Below, one piece after another: positions 34,355 through 41,458 of a stretch of DNA of 64,000 nucleotides. This stretch comes from Agarilytica sp045430305 (GTDB taxonomy: Bacteria; Pseudomonadota; Gammaproteobacteria; Pseudomonadales; Cellvibrionaceae), in assembly GCA_045430305.1 (NCBI GenBank), contig JAILXW010000001.1, positions 744,001 to 808,000 on the forward strand, written 5' to 3'. The position numbers and the translations under genes were made by a program. Every line of letters begins with the position of its first letter. The first letter of the stretch is position 1. The notes under the pieces were generated by a model. It saw only the letters and a list, made by a program, of their open reading frames with translations, did no database searches and was not told the origin of the DNA.

Positions 34355-34798
34355 TTATGCGACATCTACTTCAAACTCTTTTACATAATTAAATTGATCG
34401 ATGACATTTTGTTTTATAGTAGTTGATGACGTGCGGGGATTATAAAGAACTTGCTTGATCTGCTTTCCTGCTGAATTCAGATACGATTCCACTGCGAGAT
34501 TGTGAGCGTTGCGCCCCCAATCTTCACCAATCACGAAAATATCAGCTTTCACGGCTTTGCAACCGGATACATACTCAAGCTCATCGTAAGAGTGCACAAT
34601 ATCAACACATCGCAAAGCTCTAAGCATTTCCATTCTTTGCTCAAGAGGGACAATAGGTATATTGGGTTTGTACGAATTGACAACTTGATCTGAAGCAACG
34701 CCTACAGCCAGCGTATCACCTAATGATTTACAGTATTCGAGTAACCCAATGTGACCCACATGTAACAAATCAAACGTACCTACGGTATATACAATCAT
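34355..34798 (-). CDS. Cytidylyltransferase-like nucleotidyltransferase (TagD/GCT type)
   Basis: A 147-residue protein with the nucleotide-binding signature TVGTFDLLHVGHIGLLEYCKSLGD (HxGH at residues 17-20). It also has VDIVHSYDELEYVSGCKAVKADIFVIGEDWG and a C-terminal RTSSTTIKQ (the RxSSTxIK motif). It resembles glycerol-3-phosphate or other CTP:phosphoalcohol cytidylyltransferases. It is 72 bp downstream of the CDP-alcohol transferase gene on the same strand, so the two probably make and use one CDP-alcohol. The exact alcohol is unknown. Confidence 0.87.
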   Translation of the reverse strand: MIVYTVGTFDLLHVGHIGLLEYCKSLGDTLAVGVASDQVVNSYKPNIPIVPLEQRMEMLRALRCVDIVHSYDELEYVSGCKAVKADIFVIGEDWGRNAHNLAVESYLNSAGKQIKQVLYNPRTSSTTIKQNVIDQFNYVKEFEVDVA

Positions 34799-34870
34799 AT
34801 GACATTGAACTCTTTAAAATAATAAACATGGACGGGTTTATTTCGACCGCTTTACCACTAATAATTCTGG

Positions 34871-35524
34871 TTACAATAGCTTCCAGGCGTAAATAACTGT
34901 TATTGCAAGCGTATAAAAAGCAAGGAAAAAAACGTTACGCGGATTTCCAGAAAGTTTTGGTGTTTTAATACTCGATACATTGAGCGCCGCCAGCCCTAAG
35001 GCTATTCCATAGAAAAACATGGAAAATAATCCATCTGGAACAACACTTTCTAAAAGAAAGATAAAAACTAGTACGATATTGTTATTGTCTAAAGCCAGTC
35101 CTGTGTACTTTGATTCGTCAGTCAACCCGAATGTGCTGAAGTAACTTAAACGTATGGCGCTGGCAGTGAGTACAGCGAAAGCAGCGGGCAGAAATACGGG
35201 GTCGAATTTTCCGTAGCTTAGCAATAGAATCGCGGGAGAAACACCATAACTCACGATATCTATGAGCAGGTCGAGCTGGCCACCAAAAGCGCGATCACTA
35301 CCAGTGCGCCCCTTCATTCTTCGTGCGATAAGACCGTCGGCCCAGTCAAAAGCAACAGCCCATATCATGCCAATCATGGCGGCGTAGTAAACGCCAAGAA
35401 TACTGAAATAAATAGCCAAGGTTGTGCAGGCCAATCCCGCAAGCGAACACAGGTTGGGTAAATCATTTACATAGGAAATAATGGAGGGCTTTAGTTCTTG
35501 AGCTTCTTTGCTAACTATTGTCAT
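34871..35524 (-). CDS. CDP-alcohol phosphatidyltransferase family membrane enzyme
   Basis: A 217-residue protein with about six hydrophobic helices and the complete active-site pattern D-x2-DG-x2-AR-x8-G-x3-D-x3-D in DWADGLIARRMKGRTGSDRAFGGQLDLLID. It starts at ATG with AGGAG four bases upstream. It resembles PssA-type (phosphatidylserine synthase) or related enzymes that join a CDP-alcohol and an acceptor in the membrane. With the neighbouring cytidylyltransferase it could form a two-step lipid headgroup route. Confidence 0.88.
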   Translation of the reverse strand: MTIVSKEAQELKPSIISYVNDLPNLCSLAGLACTTLAIYFSILGVYYAAMIGMIWAVAFDWADGLIARRMKGRTGSDRAFGGQLDLLIDIVSYGVSPAILLLSYGKFDPVFLPAAFAVLTASAIRLSYFSTFGLTDESKYTGLALDNNNIVLVFIFLLESVVPDGLFSMFFYGIALGLAALNVSSIKTPKLSGNPRNVFFLAFYTLAITVIYAWKLL

Positions 35525-35921
35525 GCTGCTCCTATAAAAAACAAGTAGAAACCAAAGGTGTACCTACTTTACGTAGGAAACACACGCGCGGCATGTCACT
35601 GCGCGAATGAGCAGTGTTACGATAAAAAAATCGCCGTTCTCAAAAAATTGAGAAGCGCTAACTGTTGGTGCTGGATAAATTCTATTGGCGTGCAAAAATA
35701 GAATTTCGATAAGGAGGATAGAGGCGCGTGGCCAGTAGGCTCGATACAGGTAAAAACACAGTGGGCACCATACGCTCTATTTACTCACGTGCACAGCTTT
35801 ATCTTTGTGTAATCGAAGGCGGCTCATTAATTTGGGGGGCGCTAGTCGCCAGGCTTGAGGAAAATAAAAGCCAATAAGTGTCAGATTTAACCTGATGAGC
35901 GTAATTTATTTCCCTGCTGTC
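35525..35921. other. Non-genic interval in the large cassette
   Basis: About 400 bp upstream of the lipid gene pair and before the attC-like site at 35922. It holds one short possible ORF (35728-35877, separate entry) and a short AAAAAATTGAGAA/TTCTCAAAAAATT-like repeat near 35640, and nothing else that I can name. Confidence 0.5.
35728..35877 (+). CDS. Possible 49-residue peptide gene
   Basis: GTG at 35728 has a near-perfect AGGAGG at 35712-35717, ten bases upstream. The 49-residue product has a basic N-terminus (MASRLDTGKNTVG) and a short hydrophobic stretch in IEGGSLIWGALVARLEE. It is on the plus strand, opposite to the cassette genes. Only the ribosome binding site supports it. Confidence 0.3.
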   Translation: MASRLDTGKNTVGTIRSIYSRAQLYLCVIEGGSLIWGALVARLEENKSQ

Positions 35922-36008
35922 ACATAACGTCCGTACCAGTGGCGAAAAAAACGTGTTTTGTGAGTGCTTGCCAGCTCTGTTGGCATAGGGTGCATGCGAT
36001 TGTTACTT
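35922..36008 (-). repeat. Probable attC site, degenerate
   Basis: ACATAAC at 35922 and GTTACTT at 36002 bracket 87 bp that include GCCAGCTCTGTTGGC. Arm pairing is weak. The stop codon of the 36007 gene lies in the right-hand core, as is common for cassettes. Confidence 0.5.
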
Positions 36009-36396
36009 ACCCCTGGCTGGATTTTAAAAGCCAACGGATGTCTTTTCGAAGATTATCAATCCATCTATGCGGGCAATAGTCTTGATTTATTTTGGATTTA
36101 AAGCCTGTGCTCGAATTGTGCTCCCTAGTATTCTTTGTTCCCTCACAGGTAAAAAGCAGGTCTGCCCCAGATTTGTATATTCTCACTTTAGCTTTTACAC
36201 CTCGATGATTGATTCTTCCTATTACCCCGTGCTCTATAGGGTCAATAACTTGCCATCTTCTCGCGATAAATGCTTGCTTTAACTGACGATAGACCGAAGG
36301 TGTATCAATGCTCGAAGATACGCCTTCTAAGAATACCCCGTCGGCAGCATGAACCTTCAGGGAAAATGCAAATAATAAAATCAAAATTAATTTCAT
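36007..36396 (-). CDS. Exported hypothetical cassette protein, 129 residues
   Basis: I start at ATG 36396 with AGGA eight bases upstream; an upstream GTG would spoil the signal peptide. A signal peptide MKLILILLFAFSLKVHA with an Ala-x-Ala-type site precedes a mature part beginning ADGVFLEGV. Later stretches are KQAFIARRWQVIDPIEHGVIGRI and two cysteines (FTCEG, DYCPHRW), perhaps a disulfide. I recognise no family. It is bracketed by attC-like sites at 35922 and 36411. Confidence 0.65.
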   Translation of the reverse strand: MKLILILLFAFSLKVHAADGVFLEGVSSSIDTPSVYRQLKQAFIARRWQVIDPIEHGVIGRINHRGVKAKVRIYKSGADLLFTCEGTKNTREHNSSTGFKSKINQDYCPHRWIDNLRKDIRWLLKSSQG

Positions 36397-36410
36397 GATG
36401 TTTATCCTAC

Positions 36411-36469
36411 ACATAACGCGCCACTATGAGCCAACGATTATTTGTCACTGCTTGAGTGACTTGTTAGCT
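36411..36469 (-). repeat. Short attC site (59 bp)
   Basis: ACATAACGCGCCACT at the left pairs with AGTGACTTGTTAGCT at the right, with the GT/AC core ends conserved. An inner GTCACTGCTTGAGTGAC arm is present. It follows the stop of the gene at 36472 by two bases. Confidence 0.6.
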
Positions 36470-36471
36470 GT

Positions 36472-36837
36472 TTAAATGTTGCATTGAAAATGAAATTCGC
36501 CTTCATGCATATGCTTAGGAGTATATTCAGACTCTGTTCTACTGATGTCGAATATGGTCACCTTAGATTGTTTGTAAGCTTCAGATGCTACTTCGCCTGT
36601 CATCGCTATAGTTTCAGATAAAATCAGATATTTCATATTTTTATCGTCACAGGTTTTATTCATAAACCCTTTAGAAGTTTTTACTACTTGAGTTTTACTT
36701 TGGTGAGCGACATAGACCTTAAAGGTGCCATCGGAAAGCTCTATTACTTCAGGGATGGGAGGAACACCTGAAAATGAGACAGAGCAGCCAGAAACCATTA
36801 AGCCTAGCATTACAGATGAAGTTAATTTGTTTCTCAT
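36472..36837 (-). CDS. Hypothetical lipoprotein in a cassette
   Basis: A 121-residue protein with a lipoprotein signal, MRNKLTSSVMLGLMVSGC, lipobox VSGC with Cys18. The mature part begins SVSFSGVPPIPEVIEL, contains a Cys in NKTCDDKNM and ends in FHFQCNI, so one disulfide is possible. I recognise no family. Surface lipoproteins are common cargo in chromosomal integrons. Confidence 0.68.
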   Translation of the reverse strand: MRNKLTSSVMLGLMVSGCSVSFSGVPPIPEVIELSDGTFKVYVAHQSKTQVVKTSKGFMNKTCDDKNMKYLILSETIAMTGEVASEAYKQSKVTIFDISRTESEYTPKHMHEGEFHFQCNI

Positions 36838-36859
36838 AGACGTACTAGATCCTATATAC

Positions 36860-37034
36860 AGCTAACTCCCTAGTAAGGGGCCGAAGTTGTGTTGATTTGT
36901 TTGTGCTAGATAGGTGGACTCTGCCACACTTACTAAAGTGGGCTAATATTTCAGTTCTCACACAAAAAATATAAGAGTCCATAATCCCGTGGATGCCGCT
37001 TGCGGCCGGAACAACCTTGAGTAACTTGTATGGT
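36860..37034 (-). repeat. Degenerate attC remnant of the 129-bp type
   Basis: AGCTAACTCCCTAGTAAGGGGCC onward matches the start of the intact site at 43338 (GGGGCCGAAGTTGTGTTGATTTGTTTGTGCTAG). The middle is replaced by about 80 bp of other sequence, and the final core is GTATGGT. Probably inactive. Confidence 0.55.
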
Positions 37035-37035
37035 T

Positions 37036-37716
37036 TTATCTGTTTACTAATAACACCACCTCAATATACGCAACAAGATTCATTAGCGAATGTAGGGAAA
37101 TAACAACGATAATTGAGTTAGTTTTTATTCGAGCGACACCCAAAATGATACCTGCAACAAAAATTGTCGCTATAAGGTAAAACTCATATTGAATGTGAAT
37201 CACAGCCCACAGTATAGAAGTGATAAAGATAGTACCAATAGGCCCTAAAAATGTTCGAATAAAACCAGAAAAAAGAAACCCACGAAAAAACAATTCCTCA
37301 AATAGAGGAGCGGCAATTACTATGGCGAAAAATAGTAATATTTGGTGGTTGGTTGATTGATAAATTAAGATGGAATATTCTGGAATAATTGGCTTTCCTA
37401 GAAGCATACTTAGTGAATCGGAAACTATTATTAATAGAATGGAAATCGCTCCCCAAAATATAATCTGGTTCAGCGTTGGCCGATTTAAAGCTAAGTATTG
37501 AGTTACGCTAGAACCTTTTTTTAAAAGTATTACTCCGCACGTCATTAGTCCACATACGAAAAGTGTGGAAATAACCGCTAACGAGAAAACGGTTCCATTA
37601 AATTCCAATTCAGCTAGGAGCTTTTCAGATATTTCTCCATGAAGAACCCTGGCATATGCAAGATAAACCGCCGTTTGAACAATTACATAGACAATTGCGA
37701 TTAGTAACGCCCACAA
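37036..37716 (-). CDS. CPBP/CAAX-type intramembrane metalloprotease
   Basis: The 226 residues from TTG 37716 contain the three family motifs: EExxxR in APLFEELFFRGFLF, the second His in LWAVIHIQYEF, and HxxxN in SLHSLMNLVA. There are about seven hydrophobic helices. The frame is open for 20 codons further upstream (IEAIARDKNQWGFIGTS). A strong AAGGAG sits five bases before an in-frame ATC at 37771-37773 but not near the TTG, so the real start may be that ATC. Family members cleave membrane peptides or act in bacteriocin immunity. It is in a cassette ending in the remnant at 36860. Confidence 0.83.
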   Translation of the reverse strand: MWALLIAIVYVIVQTAVYLAYARVLHGEISEKLLAELEFNGTVFSLAVISTLFVCGLMTCGVILLKKGSSVTQYLALNRPTLNQIIFWGAISILLIIVSDSLSMLLGKPIIPEYSILIYQSTNHQILLFFAIVIAAPLFEELFFRGFLFSGFIRTFLGPIGTIFITSILWAVIHIQYEFYLIATIFVAGIILGVARIKTNSIIVVISLHSLMNLVAYIEVVLLVNR

Positions 37717-37784
37717 GCTTGTTCCAATAAAGCCCCATTGGTTCTTATCTCTAGCTATAGCTTCGATGTTGACTCCTTATTTAA

Positions 37785-37859
37785 ACCTAACGCTTCAATG
37801 ACCGGTGCAGCTTTGCTGCGTCCGGCGCCGAAGGCGCGTAGTTGATTGACTTGTTATGA
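37785..37859 (-). repeat. attC site (75 bp)
   Basis: ACCTAAC to GTTATGA, with outer arms TAACGCTTCAAT/ATTGACTTGTTA and two inner hairpins GCAGCTTTGCTGC and GCGCCGAAGGCGC. It belongs to the ParDE-IS cassette. Confidence 0.75.
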
Positions 37860-37905
37860 GTTTTATACCAGAATTAGGTATATATTGGTATAGCGGAGTT
37901 GAGAT

Positions 37906-38148
37906 ATGGCCAAAAACACAAGTATGACCCTTGGTGAGCACTTTGATGGTTTCATTGCCCACCAGATTGAAACCGGTCGCTATAGCTCTGCGAGCGAGGT
38001 TATCCGAGCCGGATTGAGGGCGCTTGAAGATAGTGAGAGCAAGCTCTCCGCACTGCGCCAAATGCTCACCGACGGCGAAGAAAGTGGTACCGCAGAATAT
38101 AGTTACGATAGTTTCATAACAGAACTTGATGAAGAAAGCGGGCAATGA
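37906..38148 (+). CDS. parD: ParD-type antitoxin
   Basis: An 80-residue protein with the ribbon-helix-helix pattern SMTLGEHFDGFIAHQIETGRYSSASEVIRAGLRALED followed by an acidic tail (EYSYDSFITELDEESGQ) that should neutralise the toxin. It is on the plus strand, against the cassette direction, so it needs its own promoter, as is usual for toxin-antitoxin cassettes. It overlaps the toxin start by four bases (ATGA). Confidence 0.93.
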   Translation: MAKNTSMTLGEHFDGFIAHQIETGRYSSASEVIRAGLRALEDSESKLSALRQMLTDGEESGTAEYSYDSFITELDEESGQ

Positions 38149-38465
38149 GTGCATTTACTCTAACTCTGCGAGCCAAAAGTGATTTGAAGTCTATCGCTAA
38201 ATTTACAGACCATCGCTGGAGGCGAGTGCAACGCAATATTTACATTAAACAGTTTGATGAAGCTTTTCATATGCTGGCCGACTCTCCCTCAATAGGGAAA
38301 AACTGTGATTTTATTAAGCCTGGATATTATAAATTCCCTCAAGGGAGTCATATTATTTTCTACAAAATTGCTCCAAATAAAACCCTTGAAATAATACGAA
38401 TACTCCATAAAAATATGGACGTAACTTCGAGGCTCGGTGACTCTGGTCTGCCCCACAAAAAGTAG
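38145..38465 (+). CDS. parE: ParE-type toxin, C-terminus supplied by an IS element
   Basis: A 106-residue protein of the RelE/ParE superfamily: LRAKSDLKSIAKFTDHRW, LADSPSIGKNCDFIKPGYYKFPQGSHIIFYKI and IIRILHKNMDV. ParE toxins inhibit DNA gyrase; the identity of this target is inferred. The last five residues (LPHKK) and the stop codon lie in the left inverted repeat of the IS at 38449. The original C-terminus was therefore replaced after the core fold, close to the usual end of the family. Confidence 0.9.
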   Translation: MSAFTLTLRAKSDLKSIAKFTDHRWRRVQRNIYIKQFDEAFHMLADSPSIGKNCDFIKPGYYKFPQGSHIIFYKIAPNKTLEIIRILHKNMDVTSRLGDSGLPHKK

Positions 38466-39482
38466 CCATTATAACTATGCCGCTATCGCATAGTTTTCTT
38501 CGAACTCAACAGGGCTAAGGTTGTCGTTCGCAGAATGCCTTCTTTTGCGGTTGTAAAATATTTCTATATATTCAAACAAGCCCGTTCTTGCCTCTTCTAT
38601 GCTCTGATAATTCTTTGCATAAATCAACTCAACTTTTAAACGACTAAAAAAAGATTCCATAGGTGCATTATCCCAACAATTGCCTTTTCGACTCATGCTC
38701 AACTCACACCCCTTAGATTTTGCGAAGTCGATATACTTCTGAGAGCGATATTGAACACCTCGATCAGAGTGCAATATCAACCCTGGTGTAATACTTCGCC
38801 TTTCTAAAGCGTCTTCTAGCGCAGACTTGACTAATGCTTCTGTCATCGTTGTATCAAAGGCCCAACCTACAATACGGCGTGAATATAGATCCATAACCGT
38901 TGCCAAATACAACCATTTGTCTTGAACCCAAATATACGTAATGTCGCTTGTCCATTTTTCATTGGGTGCAGTCGCTTTGAAATCACGCCTGAGCAGATTT
39001 TCTGAAACATTCACCATCGTTAAACTTTGATGGCCATAGTTAAATCCCTTGCCATTCCGAGCTTTAATATTCTGGCTTTTCATGATGTCTGCCACGTAGT
39101 TGGTTGAACAAGGAAAACCAAGCTCATTAAGCTCGTCAGAAATACGTCTTGACCCGTAGCGTGCAACAAATTTCTCAAAAGTTTCGTTCTCACGACGTAG
39201 ACGACGTAACTCTTCACTCTCTTTCTTTGAGTAATCGACACCATCAACACTATTAAATTGCTTTTCGGATAAGCGGGTGAACTGACGCTTCCAATTTGCT
39301 ATCTGCTGTGCGCTTACCCCTAACTCCTTGGCAACCTGTGCCTGTGTAACTCCTGGTTTCTCTGAACGTTTTACGGCTTCTCTTCGAAACTCTTCTGTAT
39401 ACGCTTGATGCTTTTTACGTGCCATTGGACACCTCCAAATCAGTTTATATAACTATAGAAGGTGGCCACTATTCGTGGGGCA
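38449..39482 (-). mobile_element. IS3-family insertion sequence, internally deleted (1034 bp)
   Basis: Terminal inverted repeats begin TGCCCCACAAAAAGTAGCCA (left) and, on the other strand, TGCCCCACGAATAGTGGCCA (right), 17 of 20 identical. The element holds one transposase ORF. No matching target duplication is visible in the flanks (GGTC left, CTCG right), so later rearrangement is possible. It is shorter than the 1.2-1.5 kb normal for IS3, in line with the deletion seen in the transposase. Confidence 0.85.
38475..39425 (-). CDS. IS3-family transposase, OrfA and OrfB fused by internal deletion
   Basis: A 316-residue protein. Residues 1-75 are OrfA, with a helix-turn-helix (EEFRREAVKRSEKPGVTQAQVAKELGVSAQQIANWKRQF). 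The leucine-zipper part then stops at LRRLRRENE and jumps directly to FVARYGSRRISDELNELGF, which is inside OrfB. About 60-80 residues with the frameshift window and the N-terminal part of OrfB are missing. The DDE core is complete: Asp in WTSDITYIWV, Asp in LHSDRGVQY, Glu in PMESFFSRLKVEL. A normal IS3 makes the fusion only by frameshift; here it is fixed in one frame. Confidence 0.88.
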   Translation of the reverse strand: MARKKHQAYTEEFRREAVKRSEKPGVTQAQVAKELGVSAQQIANWKRQFTRLSEKQFNSVDGVDYSKKESEELRRLRRENETFEKFVARYGSRRISDELNELGFPCSTNYVADIMKSQNIKARNGKGFNYGHQSLTMVNVSENLLRRDFKATAPNEKWTSDITYIWVQDKWLYLATVMDLYSRRIVGWAFDTTMTEALVKSALEDALERRSITPGLILHSDRGVQYRSQKYIDFAKSKGCELSMSRKGNCWDNAPMESFFSRLKVELIYAKNYQSIEEARTGLFEYIEIFYNRKRRHSANDNLSPVEFEENYAIAA

Positions 39483-39489
39483 CTCGGGG

Positions 39490-39618
39490 CCCTAACGCTC
39501 CGGTAACAGGCCGGAACGGTGTTGATTGGTTTGTGCGAGCGTAGCGGTAAAGCACAAAGCGAGCGACGCCGTGGAGGTCCTAGCCAGCTTGCTGGCGCTG
39601 TTGACCGGCTTGTTATGC
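39490..39618 (-). repeat. attC site, 129-bp type
   Basis: It runs from CCCTAAC to GTTATGC. Inner stem arms include GGTAACAGGCCGG, a GTGCGAGCGTAGCG/GCACAAAGCGAGC arm and GCCAGCTTGCTGGC. It is very similar to the sites at 40902, 42145 and 43338. Confidence 0.9.
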
Positions 39619-39627
39619 TTACCATTT

Positions 39628-39954
39628 TTAGAAGCGCATATTGTAACTAAGGATAGGACCATCTTCTCCTACGCCAAGAGCAACCTTTTTATTGTTATGG
39701 TCATAGATACTAACGCCTGCAAAAGATACCAAACCAACAACAAAAATCGCTTTACGGCCTTGCTGAGCATATGTTCGTTTCTTGGCTGCACCGGTGGCCA
39801 ACAACGCTCCCCCAGTCAAACCCAAAACCCATTTTTGGCCCTTAGACAAGCCACCATCTTGCTCCGCCTCTTCGTTCGCAAAACAAGTCGACGAAACAAG
39901 TAAGCTCAACGAAAATAGTGAGGCAATAAATTTCTTTGATTTTATATTTTTCAA
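39628..39954 (-). CDS. Exported hypothetical cassette protein, 108 residues
   Basis: It starts at a TTG (39954) with AAGGA eight bases upstream. A signal peptide KKFIASLFSLSLLVSSTCFA precedes a short acidic stretch (NEEAEQDGGLSKG). Two Gly-rich hydrophobic segments follow (WVLGLTGGALLATGAAKK, AIFVVGLVSFAGVSIYDHN), and the end is VGEDGPILSYNMRF, like a final outer-membrane beta strand. I recognise no family. Confidence 0.68.
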   Translation of the reverse strand: MKNIKSKKFIASLFSLSLLVSSTCFANEEAEQDGGLSKGQKWVLGLTGGALLATGAAKKRTYAQQGRKAIFVVGLVSFAGVSIYDHNNKKVALGVGEDGPILSYNMRF

Positions 39955-39982
39955 TTGCTACATCCTTATCAGATAGGTTTAA

Positions 39983-40089
39983 GCATAACGCCTTGGTATG
40001 TGGCGCCTTAATAGTTGATTTATTTTTGTGCTACTCCAGCACAAAAATGAAGCGACGCAAAAGGCGTCCAAATGACCAACTTGTTAGGT
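39983..40089 (-). repeat. attC site, 107-bp type
   Basis: GCATAACGCCTTGG to CCAACTTGTTAGGT, with inner hairpins GGCGCC.../GGCGTC and TTTTTGTGCTAC/AGCACAAAAAT. It is almost the same as the site at 43984. Confidence 0.9.
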
Positions 40090-40099
40090 TTCATAACTA

Positions 40100-40534
40100 T
40101 CATTTCGTGAACAGCGGATTACCGACTTTATACTTTTCGACCATAGGCGTTGTTTTTTCAATGAGCTTCAAACACGTTTCTTTAAATTTGTAGTTCACTC
40201 TCGTACCACAATAATCTTTTAGCCCACGTTCTCGATTATGAAGTTCTTTTGCCAAGATGTTCTGAATAAAAATAATTTTGTCATCGATGTCGTCAGCTTC
40301 AGTGATTTCTAGCAAGGCTGATGAAAAGGAGTAACTTTGATAAGGCTCGCTTGACCACATTTGAGAACCAATCGCCTGGCTTAGTAGCTCTACGTGACGC
40401 TTCGACACATCTTCCATTGCCGCTGTACGCCCATCAACATCCCATCCGCCTAAGATATACCCTGATGCAAACGACAACACAGCAACCGAAGAAATAATTA
40501 CAGAATAAATTATAAGTACTTTGGTGGTTTTCAC
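40100..40534 (-). CDS. Membrane-anchored hypothetical cassette protein, 144 residues
   Basis: The start is a GTG six bases from the attC core at 40541; the AGG of the core GTTAGGT lies where a Shine-Dalgarno would be. One N-terminal transmembrane helix (VLIIYSVIISSVAVLSFASGYILG) is followed by a soluble helical part. It has LEITEADDIDDKIIFIQNILAKEL and two cysteines (DYCGTR, ETCLKL). I recognise no family. Confidence 0.68.
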   Translation of the reverse strand: MKTTKVLIIYSVIISSVAVLSFASGYILGGWDVDGRTAAMEDVSKRHVELLSQAIGSQMWSSEPYQSYSFSSALLEITEADDIDDKIIFIQNILAKELHNRERGLKDYCGTRVNYKFKETCLKLIEKTTPMVEKYKVGNPLFTK

Positions 40535-40540
40535 TATTTA

Positions 40541-40634
40541 ACCTAACGCCGCGGTAGACGGCTGAAGTAAGCGTGGTAACGTGAGCGGAGCGAACCACGC
40601 TTACTGAAGTCCGATGCTGACCGCTTTGTTAGGG
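40541..40634 (-). repeat. attC site of the repeated ORF-less cassette, copy 1
   Basis: A 94-bp site from ACCTAAC to GTTAGGG. The stem is AAGTAAGCGTGGT/ACCACGCTTACT with loop AACGTGAGCGGAGCGA, and the outer arms are GCCGCGGTAGACGG/CCGATGCTGACCGC. Confidence 0.9.
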
Positions 40635-40901
40635 CCATGTGACTGTTACTTAAATCTGCCATGAAACCCTGCTATTTGTTTAATGAATTATGCGATTCAC
40701 TTTGCATAAGACGATGACCTATTTTATTGCGTTACCTAGAATAAAACCACCCGCAGCTTCGCTGCGAAATGCATACACTTTCCAAGCCGCACTTTACTTC
40801 ACACTCGGAACACGCTTCTAAATACAAAGACATTACCTAAAACGATCTATGCGCTTTCGTGATGTCTAGCTAGAAGTAACCTTTGTCTTTTTTCTGTTTG
40901 G
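40635..40901 (-). repeat. ORF-less cassette body, copy 1 of 3
   Basis: About 267 bp between attC sites, without a supportable ORF; the frame open in copy 3 is broken by stops here. It contains a conserved hairpin CGCAGCTTCGCTGCG (about 40755). The same sequence with scattered changes is at 41878-42144 and 44575-44831. Confidence 0.85.
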
Positions 40902-41030
40902 CCCTAACGCCCCGGTAACAGGCCGGAACGATTTTGATTGTTTTGTGCCAGCGTAGCTGAAAAGCACAAAGCTAGCAACGGCGTGGAGGTCCTAGCCAGC
41001 TTGCTGGCACTGTTGACCGGTTTGTTAGCA
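40902..41030 (-). repeat. attC site, 129-bp type
   Basis: CCCTAACGCCCCGGTAACAGG to GGTTTGTTAGCA. It is homologous along its length to the sites at 39490 and 42145. Confidence 0.9.
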
Positions 41031-41045
41031 TTGTGAGCTATTAAA

Positions 41046-41300
41046 CTAATGATAGTTTGAGCCAGACATTGCTACGCCTGCACACAACACCCAAATCAAC
41101 CAAAGAAAAACTGAAAAAGTGCCAGCCAAAGGTTTACCAGAACCACCCTCAGAAACAAACGGGATGGAGCATGCACTCAGAAGCACTGTGGTAAAAAGTA
41201 TGAGTATTATTCCAAGATCTTCGTTCGCACTAGCAGCAACCACGATAAGCGCTAAGTAGATAAATGCATTATATATCGATACAACAACTATACGGTTCAC
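41046..41300 (-). CDS. Small membrane protein in a cassette, 84 residues
   Basis: I use GTG 41300, which has GGAGATAGGG just upstream; a TTG at 41315 is also possible. Three hydrophobic helices: IYNAFIYLALIVVAA, GIILILFTTVLLSACSIP and TFSVFLWLIWVLCAGVAM. A Ser/Gly loop sits between the second and third. There is no motif that I recognise. Confidence 0.65.
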   Translation of the reverse strand: MNRIVVVSIYNAFIYLALIVVAASANEDLGIILILFTTVLLSACSIPFVSEGGSGKPLAGTFSVFLWLIWVLCAGVAMSGSNYH

Positions 41301-41365
41301 ATTCCCTATCTCCAATTAAAAATTATCCAACCCTATTAACTCATCATCACTCGATTTTATTATGA

Positions 41366-41458
41366 TGCTAACGCCGCAATAACCGAGCGGAGCTAAGCGT
41401 GGTATTGTGAGCAAAGCGAACCACGCTTAGCGGAGTCCGGTTGATTGTTTTGTTAAAT
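41366..41458 (-). repeat. attC site (93 bp)
   Basis: TGCTAAC to GTTAAAT, with stem CTAAGCGTGGT/ACCACGCTTAG and loop ATTGTGAGCAAAGCGA. It is related to the 94-bp type but has different outer arms. The stop of the gene at 41427 lies inside it. Confidence 0.88.

Noticed and set aside
37795..38154. 119-codon minus-strand ORF opposite parD
   Set aside because: It is a shadow of parD and of the attC at 37785, without family similarity.
39526..39903. 125-codon plus-strand ORF starting in an attC site, similar to one at 42181-42396
   Set aside because: The similar peptides arise because both translate the same attC sequence; the downstream parts differ and lie antisense to a better gene.
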